Positions 34,377 through 43,315 of a stretch of 64,000 bases of DNA are shown one piece after another. Source of the DNA: Brevundimonas vesicularis (lineage in GTDB: Bacteria; Pseudomonadota; Alphaproteobacteria; Caulobacterales; Caulobacteraceae); the NCBI RefSeq assembly GCF_027886425.1, contig NZ_CP115671.1, positions 496,001-560,000 on the forward strand, in the 5' to 3' direction. Numbering within the stretch: the stretch's first letter is position 1; each line of letters begins with the position of its first letter. A program made the translations under genes and the position numbers. A model generated the notes under the pieces. It had not been told where the DNA came from. It was given only the letters and a program-made list of their open reading frames with translations, and made no database searches.

Positions 34377-35306
34377 ATGAACGAAACAGAACGCCAGTCG
34401 GAAGAACGCAGCTGGGAGACGGCGAAGACGCTCGCCGAGGCCTTGCCGTATATCCAGGTCTATGACCGCGAGACTGTGGTCATCAAATACGGCGGTCACG
34501 CCATGGGCGAGAGCGCCGTGGCACGGCAGTTTGCGGCCGATGTGGTGCTGCTGAAGCTAATGGGCGTGAACCCGGTGGTGGTGCATGGCGGCGGGCCGCA
34601 GATCAGCGCTATGCTGGACAAGGCGGGGGTGAAGTCCAGCTTCGTCGACGGGCTGCGGGTCACCGATCCGGCGACGATGGAAGTCGCCGAAATGGTGCTG
34701 TCGGGCGCGGTCAACAAAGAGATCGCGCACTGGATCACCATGGCCGGCAAGGAGGCGGACGTGCGTGGCGTCGGTCTGTCGGGCAAGGACGCCGGTTTGC
34801 TGACCGTCGAGAAAACGCGCCGGACGAAGCGCGATCCCGACAGCATGATCGAGCACGAGGTCGACCTGGGCTATGTCGGCGAGCCGACGAAGGTGGATCC
34901 CAAACTGATCGCGGGCCTGATCGCGTCCGAGACCGAAGACTGGGTGCCGGTCATCGCGCCGATCGGCGTGGCCGAAGACGGGCAAACCTACAACGTCAAC
35001 GCCGACACGGTGGCGGGCGCCGTCGCGGGTTCGCTGAACGCCAAGCGGATGCTGTTGCTGACCGACGTGCCGGGGGTCAAGGGCGCAGATGGCGACATCA
35101 TCCGTCAGATGACGCTGGACGAGGCGCAAAACCTGATCGACACCGGCGTGGCCACCGGCGGCATGATCCCCAAGCTGGAGACCGCCATGGCCGCCGTTCG
35201 CGCGGGCGTCGAGGCGGTGGTCATTCTGGATGGGCGTCGGCCGCACGCCATGCTGGTCGAGTTGTTCACAGAGTTCGGCGCCGGCACCCTGGTGAAGGCG
35301 TCTTGA
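34377..35306 (+). CDS. argB: Acetylglutamate kinase
   Basis: ArgB phosphorylates N-acetylglutamate, the second step of arginine synthesis. The start is taken as ATG 34377 (MNETERQSEERSW), giving 309 residues; an ATG at 34317 would add 20 residues with no family support. Motifs are VVIKYGGHAMG, VVVHGGGPQI, VRGVGLSGKDAG, and VNADTVAGAVAGSL. Its stop overlaps the next gene's TTG (TTGA), so argB, the HAD gene and dapD form one operon linking arginine and lysine/peptidoglycan precursor synthesis. Confidence 0.95.
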   Translation: MNETERQSEERSWETAKTLAEALPYIQVYDRETVVIKYGGHAMGESAVARQFAADVVLLKLMGVNPVVVHGGGPQISAMLDKAGVKSSFVDGLRVTDPATMEVAEMVLSGAVNKEIAHWITMAGKEADVRGVGLSGKDAGLLTVEKTRRTKRDPDSMIEHEVDLGYVGEPTKVDPKLIAGLIASETEDWVPVIAPIGVAEDGQTYNVNADTVAGAVAGSLNAKRMLLLTDVPGVKGADGDIIRQMTLDEAQNLIDTGVATGGMIPKLETAMAAVRAGVEAVVILDGRRPHAMLVELFTEFGAGTLVKAS

Positions 35307-35973
35307 TCGACCCCCATTCCACATCCCTTGGGCATATGCGCGCCTGGGTGTTCGACATGGACGACACCCTGTATCCGCGCGAGCAGGGTCTGATGCGGCT
35401 GGTCCAGGCGCGCATCAACGCCTTCGTGGTCGAAGCGGTCGGGCTGGAGCCCGAGGCCGCAGCCGCGATGCAGCGCCAGTTTCTGGACGAGCACGGCACG
35501 ACCCTGGCCGGACTGATGGCCAACTACGCGGTCGATACCGAGCGGTTTTTGCGCGAGGTGCACGACGTGCCGCTGGACGGGGTCGAGCCCAATCCGCGTC
35601 TGGCCGAGCGGCTGAAGGCTCTGCCCGGTCGTTGCTATGTCTTCACCAACGGCGCGCGTGAATACGCCCATCGTGTTTTGGAGCGGATCGGCGTCGCCGA
35701 CTGTTTCGAAGGCGTCTTCGCCATCGAGGATGGGGATCTGACGCCCAAGCCCAATCCCGCGACCTTCCGCCGGATGCTGGAGCAGTTCGGCATCGATCCG
35801 CACCGATCCGCCTTCTTCGAGGACACGCCCAAAAACCTTGAGCCGGCCAAGGCGCTGGGCATGGCCACGGTCCTGATCGGCGACGGCCATGGCAAGCCGA
35901 TCGGGCCGCATATCGACCATGTGGCCCCGGACCTTGTCGACTTCCTTTCCGATCTGAGCTTCAAGGACGCCGC

Positions 35974-35977
<4 letters not shown>
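35303..35977 (+). CDS. HAD-family pyrimidine 5'-nucleotidase-like phosphatase
   Basis: A 224-residue HAD phosphatase of the SDT1/pyrimidine 5'-nucleotidase type. Motif I is VFDMDDTLYP, motif II is YVFTNGA, the conserved Lys lies in LTPKPNPATF, and motif IV is AFFEDTPKNLEPAKALGM. The TTG at 35303 overlaps the argB stop by 4 bases; ATG 35336 is an alternative that starts just before motif I. Its 3' end overlaps dapD by 4 bases. Which nucleotide it dephosphorylates is not evident. Confidence 0.88.
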
Positions 35978-36843
<866 letters not shown>

Positions 36844-38181
36844 TTAGGCGGCGACGCGAACAGCCTCGATCTGAGGCGTGTCGAAGGTCGCGTGCAGGGT
36901 GAAGGTCGATCCCTTGCCGTGGGTCGACGTCACCGTGATCTCGCCGTCCATCAGGGCGGCTAGACGCTGGCAGATGCTGAGGCCAAGGCCGGTGCCGCCG
37001 AACTTGCGGGTGGACGACCCGTCCACCTGAGAGAAGGGCTGGAACAGGCGCGTCAGATCGTCGGCGGCGATACCAATGCCGGAATCGACCACACCAAGTC
37101 GCAAGGTCGTGCGGCCGTCGCCTGCCGGCTCGCTGTCGATAATCAGGCGAACCTCGCCCTGAGGCGTGAACTTGATGGCGTTGGCCAGCAGATTATGCGT
37201 CACCTGCGCCAGGCGCAGCGGGTCCATTCTGAGAAGCGGCGGCAGCGGGCCCCGGATGTCGGTCGTGAAGGTCAGGCCGCGCGCTTCGGCCTGGGCCTTG
37301 AATGGGCCCGTCAGCCGGGCGGCGAGGGTCTCGGCTTCGACATCGACGAAGTCCAGTTCCATCTTGCCGGACTCGATCTTGGTGATGTCGAGGATGTCGT
37401 TCAGCAGCACCATAAGCCCTTCGCCGGAGTCGCGGATGACCCCCACGAATTCTTTCTGGCGGTCGCTGAGCTCGGACATCTGCAACAGTTGCGCGGCCCC
37501 CAGAACCCCGTTCATCGGCGTGCGAAGCTCATGCGAGATGACGCCCAGGAAGTTGGATTTGGCGGCGCTGGCGGCGTTGGCCGTGTCACGGGCGGTTTCC
37601 AACTCGGCGATCAGTTCGGCCTGGCGGCGGTTGACGGCTTCCAGATCGCTGTCCTTCATCTGGGTGATGGCCACCTTGATCAACAAGGCCAGCGCCAGAA
37701 CCGGGATCATGCTGAGCACCACCCAAAAGCCCGGCGTGCCCCACAGTTTCGCGAACAGCAGCACCACAACCACCGAATAGGGCGCCGACACGATCAGGGC
37801 CTCACGGGGCGCGGCGCGCATCTGGGTGAAGACCAGCACATAGCCGGCCATGAGAAGGGCGACGCCCAGCGGCACGCCATAGGCGCCGCCGTAGATGAAT
37901 GCGAGCAGCGGCGCCGCTGACCAGGCGATGCAGGAAATGGTGGCGGCCATCAGCTTGATCCGGCTGTGAAGCCCCTGATCCCGCAATACCAGCACACGTT
38001 CGGCGAACGTCCGAAGCAGACCTGACGCGGTCGCGGCTGCAAACCACAACACTGCGGTCGCCCAATCGGTGACGGTCAACAAAGCGACCGCCCAACTGGC
38101 GATGATCAGATACCGCATATGACCGTTGGCAATCAGATGCTGCAGCACTGAGCGATCTTGGCCTGGCGTGTGGTTCGTCAT
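36844..38181 (-). CDS. Membrane sensor histidine kinase
   Basis: A 445-residue kinase with about six membrane helices (residues 20-170), no recognisable sensor fold, a coiled coil (about 175-205), then HisKA with the phospho-acceptor His217 in VISHELRTPMNG and an ATPase domain with NLLANAIKFTPQG, VVDSGIGIA, FQPFSQVDGSSTRKFGGTGLGLSI. There is no receiver domain and no response regulator beside it, so it is an orphan kinase. The stop codon directly abuts that of dapD on the other strand, with no base between them. Confidence 0.93.
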   Translation of the reverse strand: MTNHTPGQDRSVLQHLIANGHMRYLIIASWAVALLTVTDWATAVLWFAAATASGLLRTFAERVLVLRDQGLHSRIKLMAATISCIAWSAAPLLAFIYGGAYGVPLGVALLMAGYVLVFTQMRAAPREALIVSAPYSVVVVLLFAKLWGTPGFWVVLSMIPVLALALLIKVAITQMKDSDLEAVNRRQAELIAELETARDTANAASAAKSNFLGVISHELRTPMNGVLGAAQLLQMSELSDRQKEFVGVIRDSGEGLMVLLNDILDITKIESGKMELDFVDVEAETLAARLTGPFKAQAEARGLTFTTDIRGPLPPLLRMDPLRLAQVTHNLLANAIKFTPQGEVRLIIDSEPAGDGRTTLRLGVVDSGIGIAADDLTRLFQPFSQVDGSSTRKFGGTGLGLSICQRLAALMDGEITVTSTHGKGSTFTLHATFDTPQIEAVRVAA

Positions 38182-38301
38182 CGTCGGATCTCGGGGTTCG
38201 ATGACGCATCGTCGCCCAAATCCGACTAAGAGACTATGAACGCTAAGCTTTATGCGTGAAGTGTCCGGCGTCGGACATAGCGCGGAATGAGCGGAAAGGC
38301 A

Positions 38302-38324
38302 GGAAGCGGTCGTCAGCCGCCTCC
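38302..38324 (-). terminator. Possible terminator hairpin after the DUF892 gene
   Basis: GGAAGCGG at 38302-38309 and CCGCCTCC at 38317-38324 pair with one G-T over a seven-base loop, 11 bases past the DUF892 stop. No T run follows. A second small inverted repeat (TGTCCG-GCGT-CGGACA, 38262-38277) lies farther on, upstream of the kinase gene. Confidence 0.4.
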
Positions 38325-38334
38325 CATCCCTGTA

Positions 38335-38835
38335 TCAGGCGGCCGTCTTCATGGCGTCCGCATTGACAGCCGCGTCGGCGATGCCGGTCAGGTCTTCGTC
38401 CGTCTGGGCTTCCTCCTGAAGCGTCTCGTCCAGAAGGGCGGCGGCGTCCTTCAAACCCAACACCAGCGCCCAGCGTTTCAGTGTGCCGTAGCGGGTGATC
38501 TCATAGTGTTCGACCGCCTGGGCGGCGGCCAGCAGGCCGGCGTCCAAAGCCGGGGTGTCCTTGTATTCTTCCATGATCTCGTCGCCTTCGGCGAGGATGC
38601 CCTCAATGGCGTCGCAGGTCTTGCCACGCGCGGGCTTGCCGATCAGCTCGAAGACCTGTTGCAGGCGTTCAATCTGGCCTTCGGTCTGACCCTTATGCTT
38701 CTCGAAGGCGGCCTTCAGCTCTGGCGACTGAGCCGCACGGGCCATCTTGGGCAGGGATTTCAGGATTTTGCGCTCAGCGTAATAGATGTCTTTGAGCGTG
38801 TCGTGGAACAGGGTGTCCAGGGTCTTGTCGGCCAT
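38335..38835 (-). CDS. Ferritin-like DUF892 protein (YciE/YciF type)
   Basis: A 166-residue four-helix protein of the YciF/DUF892 family (MADKTLDTLFHDTLKDIYYAERKILKSLPKMA by segments), with the di-iron type residues Glu (YYAERK), the E-x-x-H-like EKHKGQTEGQ and the later AVEHYEI. YciF-like proteins are linked to general stress. The start is ATG 38835; the frame opens slightly upstream at a weaker start. The sequence upstream contains a GGAAC box like those of the alphaproteobacterial EcfG general-stress sigma factor, plus two palindromes. Confidence 0.9.
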   Translation of the reverse strand: MADKTLDTLFHDTLKDIYYAERKILKSLPKMARAAQSPELKAAFEKHKGQTEGQIERLQQVFELIGKPARGKTCDAIEGILAEGDEIMEEYKDTPALDAGLLAAAQAVEHYEITRYGTLKRWALVLGLKDAAALLDETLQEEAQTDEDLTGIADAAVNADAMKTAA

Positions 38836-38851
38836 GGTGAGGTCTCGCATC

Positions 38852-38924
38852 TGTGATGGAGCGCAGGCGCGCGCCCCATCACAAGCGATCCATCCCGTTA
38901 GTGTTCCTATGCGCGAATTCGCGC
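38852..38924. repeat. Two palindromes between thrS and the DUF892 gene
   Basis: TGTGATGG at 38852-38859 is inverted as CCATCACA at 38876-38883 with GCGC/GCGC pairing inside the loop, and GCGCGAATTCGCGC at 38911-38924 is a perfect 14-base palindrome. The first may end thrS transcription or be an operator; no T run follows. Confidence 0.6.
38883..38907 (-). promoter_or_regulatory. Candidate EcfG-type stress promoter for the DUF892 gene
   Basis: On the minus strand GGAAC (38907-38903) is followed after 16 bases by GCTT (38886-38883). The -35 box is an exact match to the EcfG/SigT consensus GGAAC; the -10 (usually CGTT) is only partial. It lies about 50 bases before the ATG of a stress-type gene. 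Confidence 0.35.
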
Positions 38925-38934
38925 GCGCAGCGGA

Positions 38935-40863
38935 TCAGCCCGCGCGCTTCAGATCCGGCGGGGTCGCTTCGTCGGTCAGGATGCGAATGGCCTCCTCGAC
39001 CGTGACCAAGGTCTGGGCTTGGGAGCCGAGGCGGCGGATGGCGACCATGCCGTCTTCGGCTTCCTTCCTGCCAACCACGGCGATGACCGGGACCTTGCCG
39101 ACCGAGTGTTCACGCACCTTGTAGCCGACCTTTTCGTTGCGCAGATCGATCTCGGTGCGCAGGCCGGCGGCCTTGAACTTGGCCATCACATCGCGGGCGT
39201 AATCGTCGGCGTCCGAGGTGATGGTGGCCACGACAGCCTGGGTCGGGGCCAGCCACAGCGGGAAGGCGCCGGCGTAGTTCTCGATCATGATGCCGATGAA
39301 GCGCTCGAACGAACCCAGGATCGCCCGATGCAGCATGACCGGGCGGTGCTTCTGGCCGTCCTCGGCGATGTAGGTGGCGTTCAGACGTTCGGGCAAGACG
39401 TAGTCCAGCTGGATCGTGCCGCAGGTCCATTCGCGGCCGATGGCGTCCTTGACGATGAAGTCCAGCTTGGGCGCATAGAAGGCGCCGTCGGCTTCGGTGA
39501 CGACCGGCTCGGTGCCTGCAGCGCGGGCGGCCTCGGCCATCAGGGTCTCGGCCTTGTCCCAGAACTCGTCGGTGCCGGCGCGATTCTCAGGCCGGGTGCC
39601 CAGGCTGATGTAGGCGGTCTCCATGCCCAGGTCGGCGTGGACGCTGCGGGCCAGTTTGATGAACTCGGCCGTCTCCTCGACGATTTGGTCCTCGCGGCAG
39701 AAGATGTGGGCGTCGTCCTGGGTGAAGCCGCGCACGCGCATCAGGCCGTGCAGCGATCCGGACGGCTCATAGCGGTGGCAGGCGCCGAACTCGGCCATGC
39801 GCAGCGGCAGTTCGCGGTACGACCGCTGGCCCTGGTCGAATATCTGGACGTGGCCCGGGCAGTTCATCGGCTTCAGGCTCAGTTCCTCGCCCTCGACCGT
39901 CTCGCAGACGAACATATTGGGGCGATACTTGTCCCAGTGGCCGCTCTGCTCCCAGAATTTGCGGTCCAGGACCTGGGGCGTCTTGACCTCGACATAGCCG
40001 GCGGCGTCCAGGCGGCGGCGCATATAGGCCTCGAGCACGCGCCACAGGACCCAGCCCTTCGGGTGCCAGAAGACCATGCCCCGGCCCTCTTCCTGCATAT
40101 GGAAGAGCTCCATCGCCTTGCCGACCTTGCGGTGGTCGCGCTTCTCGGCCTCTTCCAGACGCTGCAGATGGGCGTCCAAGTCTTCCTTGGTGGCCCAGGC
40201 GGTGCCGTAGATGCGTTGCAGCTGCTCGCGCTTGGAGTCGCCCCGCCAATAGGCGCCGGCCAGCTTGGTCAGTTTGAACGCCTTGCCGACGTGGCGCGTC
40301 GAGGGGAAGTGCGGGCCCCGGCACAGGTCGATCCAGTCGCCCTGTTTGTACAGAGTGATGGTCTCGGTCCCCGGCAGGTCGCGGATCAGCTCGGCCTTGA
40401 ACTTCTCGCCGCGCGCCTCGAAGAATTGGATGGCGTCATCCCGCTCCCAGACCTCGCGCTCAAACTTGGCGTCGCGATCCACGATCCGGCCCATCTCCTT
40501 TTCGATGGCGGCGAAATCGTCTGTCGAGAAGGGCTCTTCGCGGTAGAAGTCATAGTAGAAGCCGTCCTCGATCGCCGGGCCGATCGTGACCTGGGTGCCG
40601 GGGAACAGGGTTTGTACCGCCTCGGCCAGGACGTGGGCCGTGTCGTGGCGGATCGTATAGAGGGCGGCGGGGTCGTCGCGCATGATCAGGCGAAAGTCGC
40701 CGCCCGTCTCCAGCACCCGGCCCATGTCGCGTTGCTCGCCATTCAGTTCGGCCAACACGGCCTTCTTGGCCAGCGAAGGCGAGATCGAGGTCGCGACGTC
40801 GCGCGCCGTCGAACCGGCCGGGTATTGGCGCACCGCGCCGTCGGGGAATTTCAGGTCGATCAT
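38935..40863 (-). CDS. thrS: Threonyl-tRNA synthetase
   Basis: ThrS (642 residues) charges tRNA-Thr. An N-terminal TGS domain (1-62) is followed by the editing domain (HDTAHVLAEA, then YYDFYREEPFS), the class II catalytic core with the zinc Cys in MNCPGHVQIF and motif 2 in RYEPSGSLHGLMRVRGFTQDD by segments, and the anticodon-binding domain (about 540-640). The ATG at 40863 is 3 bases downstream of the yidD stop, so the genes are co-transcribed. Confidence 0.97.
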   Translation of the reverse strand: MIDLKFPDGAVRQYPAGSTARDVATSISPSLAKKAVLAELNGEQRDMGRVLETGGDFRLIMRDDPAALYTIRHDTAHVLAEAVQTLFPGTQVTIGPAIEDGFYYDFYREEPFSTDDFAAIEKEMGRIVDRDAKFEREVWERDDAIQFFEARGEKFKAELIRDLPGTETITLYKQGDWIDLCRGPHFPSTRHVGKAFKLTKLAGAYWRGDSKREQLQRIYGTAWATKEDLDAHLQRLEEAEKRDHRKVGKAMELFHMQEEGRGMVFWHPKGWVLWRVLEAYMRRRLDAAGYVEVKTPQVLDRKFWEQSGHWDKYRPNMFVCETVEGEELSLKPMNCPGHVQIFDQGQRSYRELPLRMAEFGACHRYEPSGSLHGLMRVRGFTQDDAHIFCREDQIVEETAEFIKLARSVHADLGMETAYISLGTRPENRAGTDEFWDKAETLMAEAARAAGTEPVVTEADGAFYAPKLDFIVKDAIGREWTCGTIQLDYVLPERLNATYIAEDGQKHRPVMLHRAILGSFERFIGIMIENYAGAFPLWLAPTQAVVATITSDADDYARDVMAKFKAAGLRTEIDLRNEKVGYKVREHSVGKVPVIAVVGRKEAEDGMVAIRRLGSQAQTLVTVEEAIRILTDEATPPDLKRAG

Positions 40864-40866
40864 GTG

Positions 40867-41097
40867 TCAGTCTTTAACTGGCGGGACCGGGTCGTATCCC
40901 GATCCCCCGAAGGGATGGCATTTACAGAGCCTGCGCACGGTGAGCCATCCCCCCTTTACCGGTCCGTGCTGGATCAGGGCGTCGCGCCCGTAATCCGAAC
41001 AGGTCGGCAGGAACCGGCACTGCTGGCCGATCAGGGGAGACAGCGTCAGCTTGTAGCCCCGATGGGCCGCGCGCACGCCGCGTTCATAGAGAGACAT
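40867..41097 (-). CDS. yidD: Membrane protein insertion efficiency factor YidD
   Basis: A 76-residue protein of the YidD family, an amphipathic helper of YidC-dependent membrane insertion. It has the family's Cys pattern in CRFLPTCSDYGRDAL and CKCHPFGGSGYDPVP. The ATG at 41097 is preferred because AAGGGA lies 4-5 bases upstream; a GTG directly before it is possible. Usually yidD sits between rnpA and yidC; here it is between an Fe-S scaffold gene and thrS. Confidence 0.93.
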   Translation of the reverse strand: MSLYERGVRAAHRGYKLTLSPLIGQQCRFLPTCSDYGRDALIQHGPVKGGWLTVRRLCKCHPFGGSGYDPVPPVKD

Positions 41098-41176
41098 CAC
41101 GTCCCTTCGCCGGGGGCTTGAGAGGTTCGCCGCGCTTATCCCCTGTCATCGCAGGGGGATCAACCGGTCGTGCCTG

Positions 41177-41632
41177 TCAGGCCGCGCCGGCGAGACGCGT
41201 TCGGGCGGCGAGGGCATTGTTCACCGCATCCAGCGTCGCTTCGATGGAGACCAAGGTGGAGGCGTGCCGGGCGGGGTAGTCGGCGACCTGTTTGAGCAGG
41301 CGCAGATCCTCGAACCGGCCGACGGGGCCGTCGCCGCCGGATTTCAGCATGGCGATCATGGCGTCGCGGGCGTCGCTGAGATCATCGACCGACGCGCCGA
41401 TCACAGATTGACCCAGAACCCCGGCCGCGGCCTGGCCGAGGGCGCAGGCTTTTACGTCCTGGGCGAAGGCGGCGATGCGGCCCTGGTCGTCCAGCGTCAC
41501 ATCGACCGTCGCGCGCGACCCGCACAGTTTCGCCACCCGTTCCCCGATGCCCTGAGGAGTTGGCAGACGCCCCGTATGCGGCAGGTTCGCCGCCAGCGAC
41601 AGGATGCGCGCGCTGTAAAGGTCGTCGATCAT
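41177..41632 (-). CDS. NifU/IscU-like iron-sulfur scaffold protein
   Basis: A 151-residue protein of the iron-sulfur assembly scaffold family. MIDDLYSARILSLAANLPHTG opens it in segments, then KLCGSRATVDV and VKACALGQAAAG give two of the three cluster cysteines of IscU; the third position reads ARHASTLV, without Cys. That variant is common in the alphaproteobacterial branch but makes cluster building uncertain. An in-frame TTG at 41653, right behind a GGAGGAGG run, is an alternative start adding seven residues. It leads the run scaffold-yidD-thrS on the minus strand. Confidence 0.85.
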   Translation of the reverse strand: MIDDLYSARILSLAANLPHTGRLPTPQGIGERVAKLCGSRATVDVTLDDQGRIAAFAQDVKACALGQAAAGVLGQSVIGASVDDLSDARDAMIAMLKSGGDGPVGRFEDLRLLKQVADYPARHASTLVSIEATLDAVNNALAARTRLAGAA

Positions 41633-41690
41633 GGAGCGAAGATAGGCGCTCAATCCTCCTCCGTGAAGCGCGGCGTAATGTGGGGAGGAT

Positions 41691-42350
41691 TCAAAGCGTC
41701 AGGACGAGACGCTCATCGGATCGGACTTCCAAGGTCGCATCTGCATAGTCCGCCAGAGTGGGATGATCCGTCTCCAGCGGATGGGTCCAGGCGGCGGTGA
41801 CGACCAGCACGTCGGCGCCGGCCGCTTCGCCCGCCTTTATGCCGGCCTCGGCGTCCTCGAACACCAGGCAGTCGCCGATGTCGAAGCCCAGGGTCGCGGC
41901 GGCCTTCAGATAGCCGGCCGGGTCGGGCTTGCCGCTTTCGACGTCCTCGGCGGTGATCATCACGGCGGGCGGGGTGACGCCTGCGGCCTCAAGACGGGCG
42001 CGCGCCAGGGGGACCGAGGCGGAGGTGACCACGGCCCAGCGGTCGGGCGGCAGGCGTTTGACGAAGTCGACGGCGCCGGGGATGGGGGCGACGCCGTCCA
42101 CGTCCTCGATCTCGCCGCGCTCGACCCAAGCCACCTCGGCGTCCAGGTCGATATCGGGCAGGTTCTGGCGACGAATGGTGTCGATCGCGCGCACGCCGTG
42201 GATCGTGGGGATGAAGGCGGCGGCATCCAGCCCGTGGCGCGCGGCCCAGCGGGTCCAGACACGCTCGGCGGCCAGGGTCGAGGTGATCAGGGTGCCGTCC
42301 ATGTCGAACAGGAAGGCCTGATAGGCGCGAGACGCGGGTGGGGCGGTCAT
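41691..42350 (-). CDS. HAD-family sugar-phosphate phosphatase
   Basis: A 219-residue HAD-IA phosphatase. Motif I is FLFDMDGTLITST, motif II is AVVTSAS, the Lys is in VESGKPDPAGYLKAA, and motif IV is CLVFEDAEAGIKAG. The cap region (about 20-85, with IHGVRAIDTI) resembles that of glycerol-3-phosphate or 2-deoxyglucose-6-phosphate phosphatases. The ATG at 42350 has GGTGG upstream; another ATG at 42365 is possible. It follows the TPR gene on the same strand (42 bases). Confidence 0.87.
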   Translation of the reverse strand: MTAPPASRAYQAFLFDMDGTLITSTLAAERVWTRWAARHGLDAAAFIPTIHGVRAIDTIRRQNLPDIDLDAEVAWVERGEIEDVDGVAPIPGAVDFVKRLPPDRWAVVTSASVPLARARLEAAGVTPPAVMITAEDVESGKPDPAGYLKAAATLGFDIGDCLVFEDAEAGIKAGEAAGADVLVVTAAWTHPLETDHPTLADYADATLEVRSDERLVLTL

Positions 42351-42392
42351 GGCCTCATCCACCATGCGGGCGGTCAGACCGCAACGGGCGGA

Positions 42393-43229
42393 TCAGCCGC
42401 CTTGCAGCGAATTCCAGGTGCGGGCGGTGTCGGTCGCGGGCGACGGACTCGCCGCGCCGCCGCCGGACGTCGTCGCGCCGCCCGTGCTGCGCGAACGCAG
42501 CCATTGCAGGTTCTGCTCGGCCTGTTCGGGCGGCAGTTCGCGGCGCAGGATCTGTTCGGCCTCGCCCATCTTGCCCTGAAGGCCCAGCACCATGGCCAGG
42601 TTCTGACGCACCTTGGCCGAGGCGGTCGGCTGGGCCACGGCGCGACGCAGCAGGGTCTCGGCGCCCGGCGCATCGCCATGCGTCAGGGCGGCCGTGGCGG
42701 CGTTAGTCAGGACATCGGGGTTGTCGGGCGACAGGGCCAGGGCCTGGTTCCAGGCGGCGCGGGCGTCGTCGGTGCGACGCACCTGTTCATAGGCCACGCC
42801 CAGAAGGGAGTAGGCTCGCCAATCGCGCGGCGCCAAGTCGCGCGCCTGTTCCAGCGGCGCGACGCCATAGAAGGCCTGGCCGCGCGCGATGTGCGCGCGA
42901 CCCAGCTCCAGCAGGGCGTCCAGATTGTTGGGCTGGAGCGTCAATGTCGCCTGCGCGGCCTCGGCCGCCTGATCGTAGCGGCCCAGCTCACGCAGGGCCT
43001 GGGCCAGTTTCACGCCCGCCACGGCGTCGGTCGGATCGGCCTGCTGCTCCGAGGCCCAGAAGACCGAGCGCGACAGGGCGTCCATCCGGTCATAGGTGGC
43101 GCGCACCGCAGCGGACGACGGCGCGCGGGCCTGGGCCGCGGTCGCCGCCGTCGGATCAGCGGCCAGCGCCGGAGTGCCGGACAGTGCGATCAGGGCGACG
43201 GTTGCGAGAAGGGCGGGCATGCGCAACAT
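42393..43229 (-). CDS. Exported tetratricopeptide-repeat protein
   Basis: A 278-residue protein with a signal peptide (about 1-23, cleavage after LSGTPALA) and at least four TPR units from about residue 55 to 235 (ALRELGRYDQAAEAAQATLTLQPNN, ALLELGRAHIARGQ, AYSLLGVAYEQVRRTDDARAAWNQAL in order). It is periplasmic or outer-membrane attached. In alphaproteobacteria such proteins often belong to Flp pilus (TadD) or envelope complexes, but no tad genes are near, so the role is open. Confidence 0.85.
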   Translation of the reverse strand: MLRMPALLATVALIALSGTPALAADPTAATAAQARAPSSAAVRATYDRMDALSRSVFWASEQQADPTDAVAGVKLAQALRELGRYDQAAEAAQATLTLQPNNLDALLELGRAHIARGQAFYGVAPLEQARDLAPRDWRAYSLLGVAYEQVRRTDDARAAWNQALALSPDNPDVLTNAATAALTHGDAPGAETLLRRAVAQPTASAKVRQNLAMVLGLQGKMGEAEQILRRELPPEQAEQNLQWLRSRSTGGATTSGGGAASPSPATDTARTWNSLQGG

Positions 43230-43315
43230 GGGTCAGGTCCAGACGGTCCTAGAGGTCTCGCCCCTAGAATCGCCGGTTCGCGTCAACCGATGGTTAACTT
43301 CGTTTCGAGGGCCTC

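Noticed and set aside
38852..38883. TGTGA ... TCACA as a CRP-type operator
   Set aside because: The halves are 22 bases apart instead of about 6, so it fits a hairpin, not a CRP site.
39019..41121. A 700-codon plus-strand frame across thrS
   Set aside because: It lies antisense to thrS and yidD, which have all family motifs; the frame is open only through GC codon bias.
42338..43252. Plus-strand frames opposite the TPR gene
   Set aside because: They are Arg/Pro-rich shadows with no motifs, whereas the minus strand has a signal peptide and clear TPR units.
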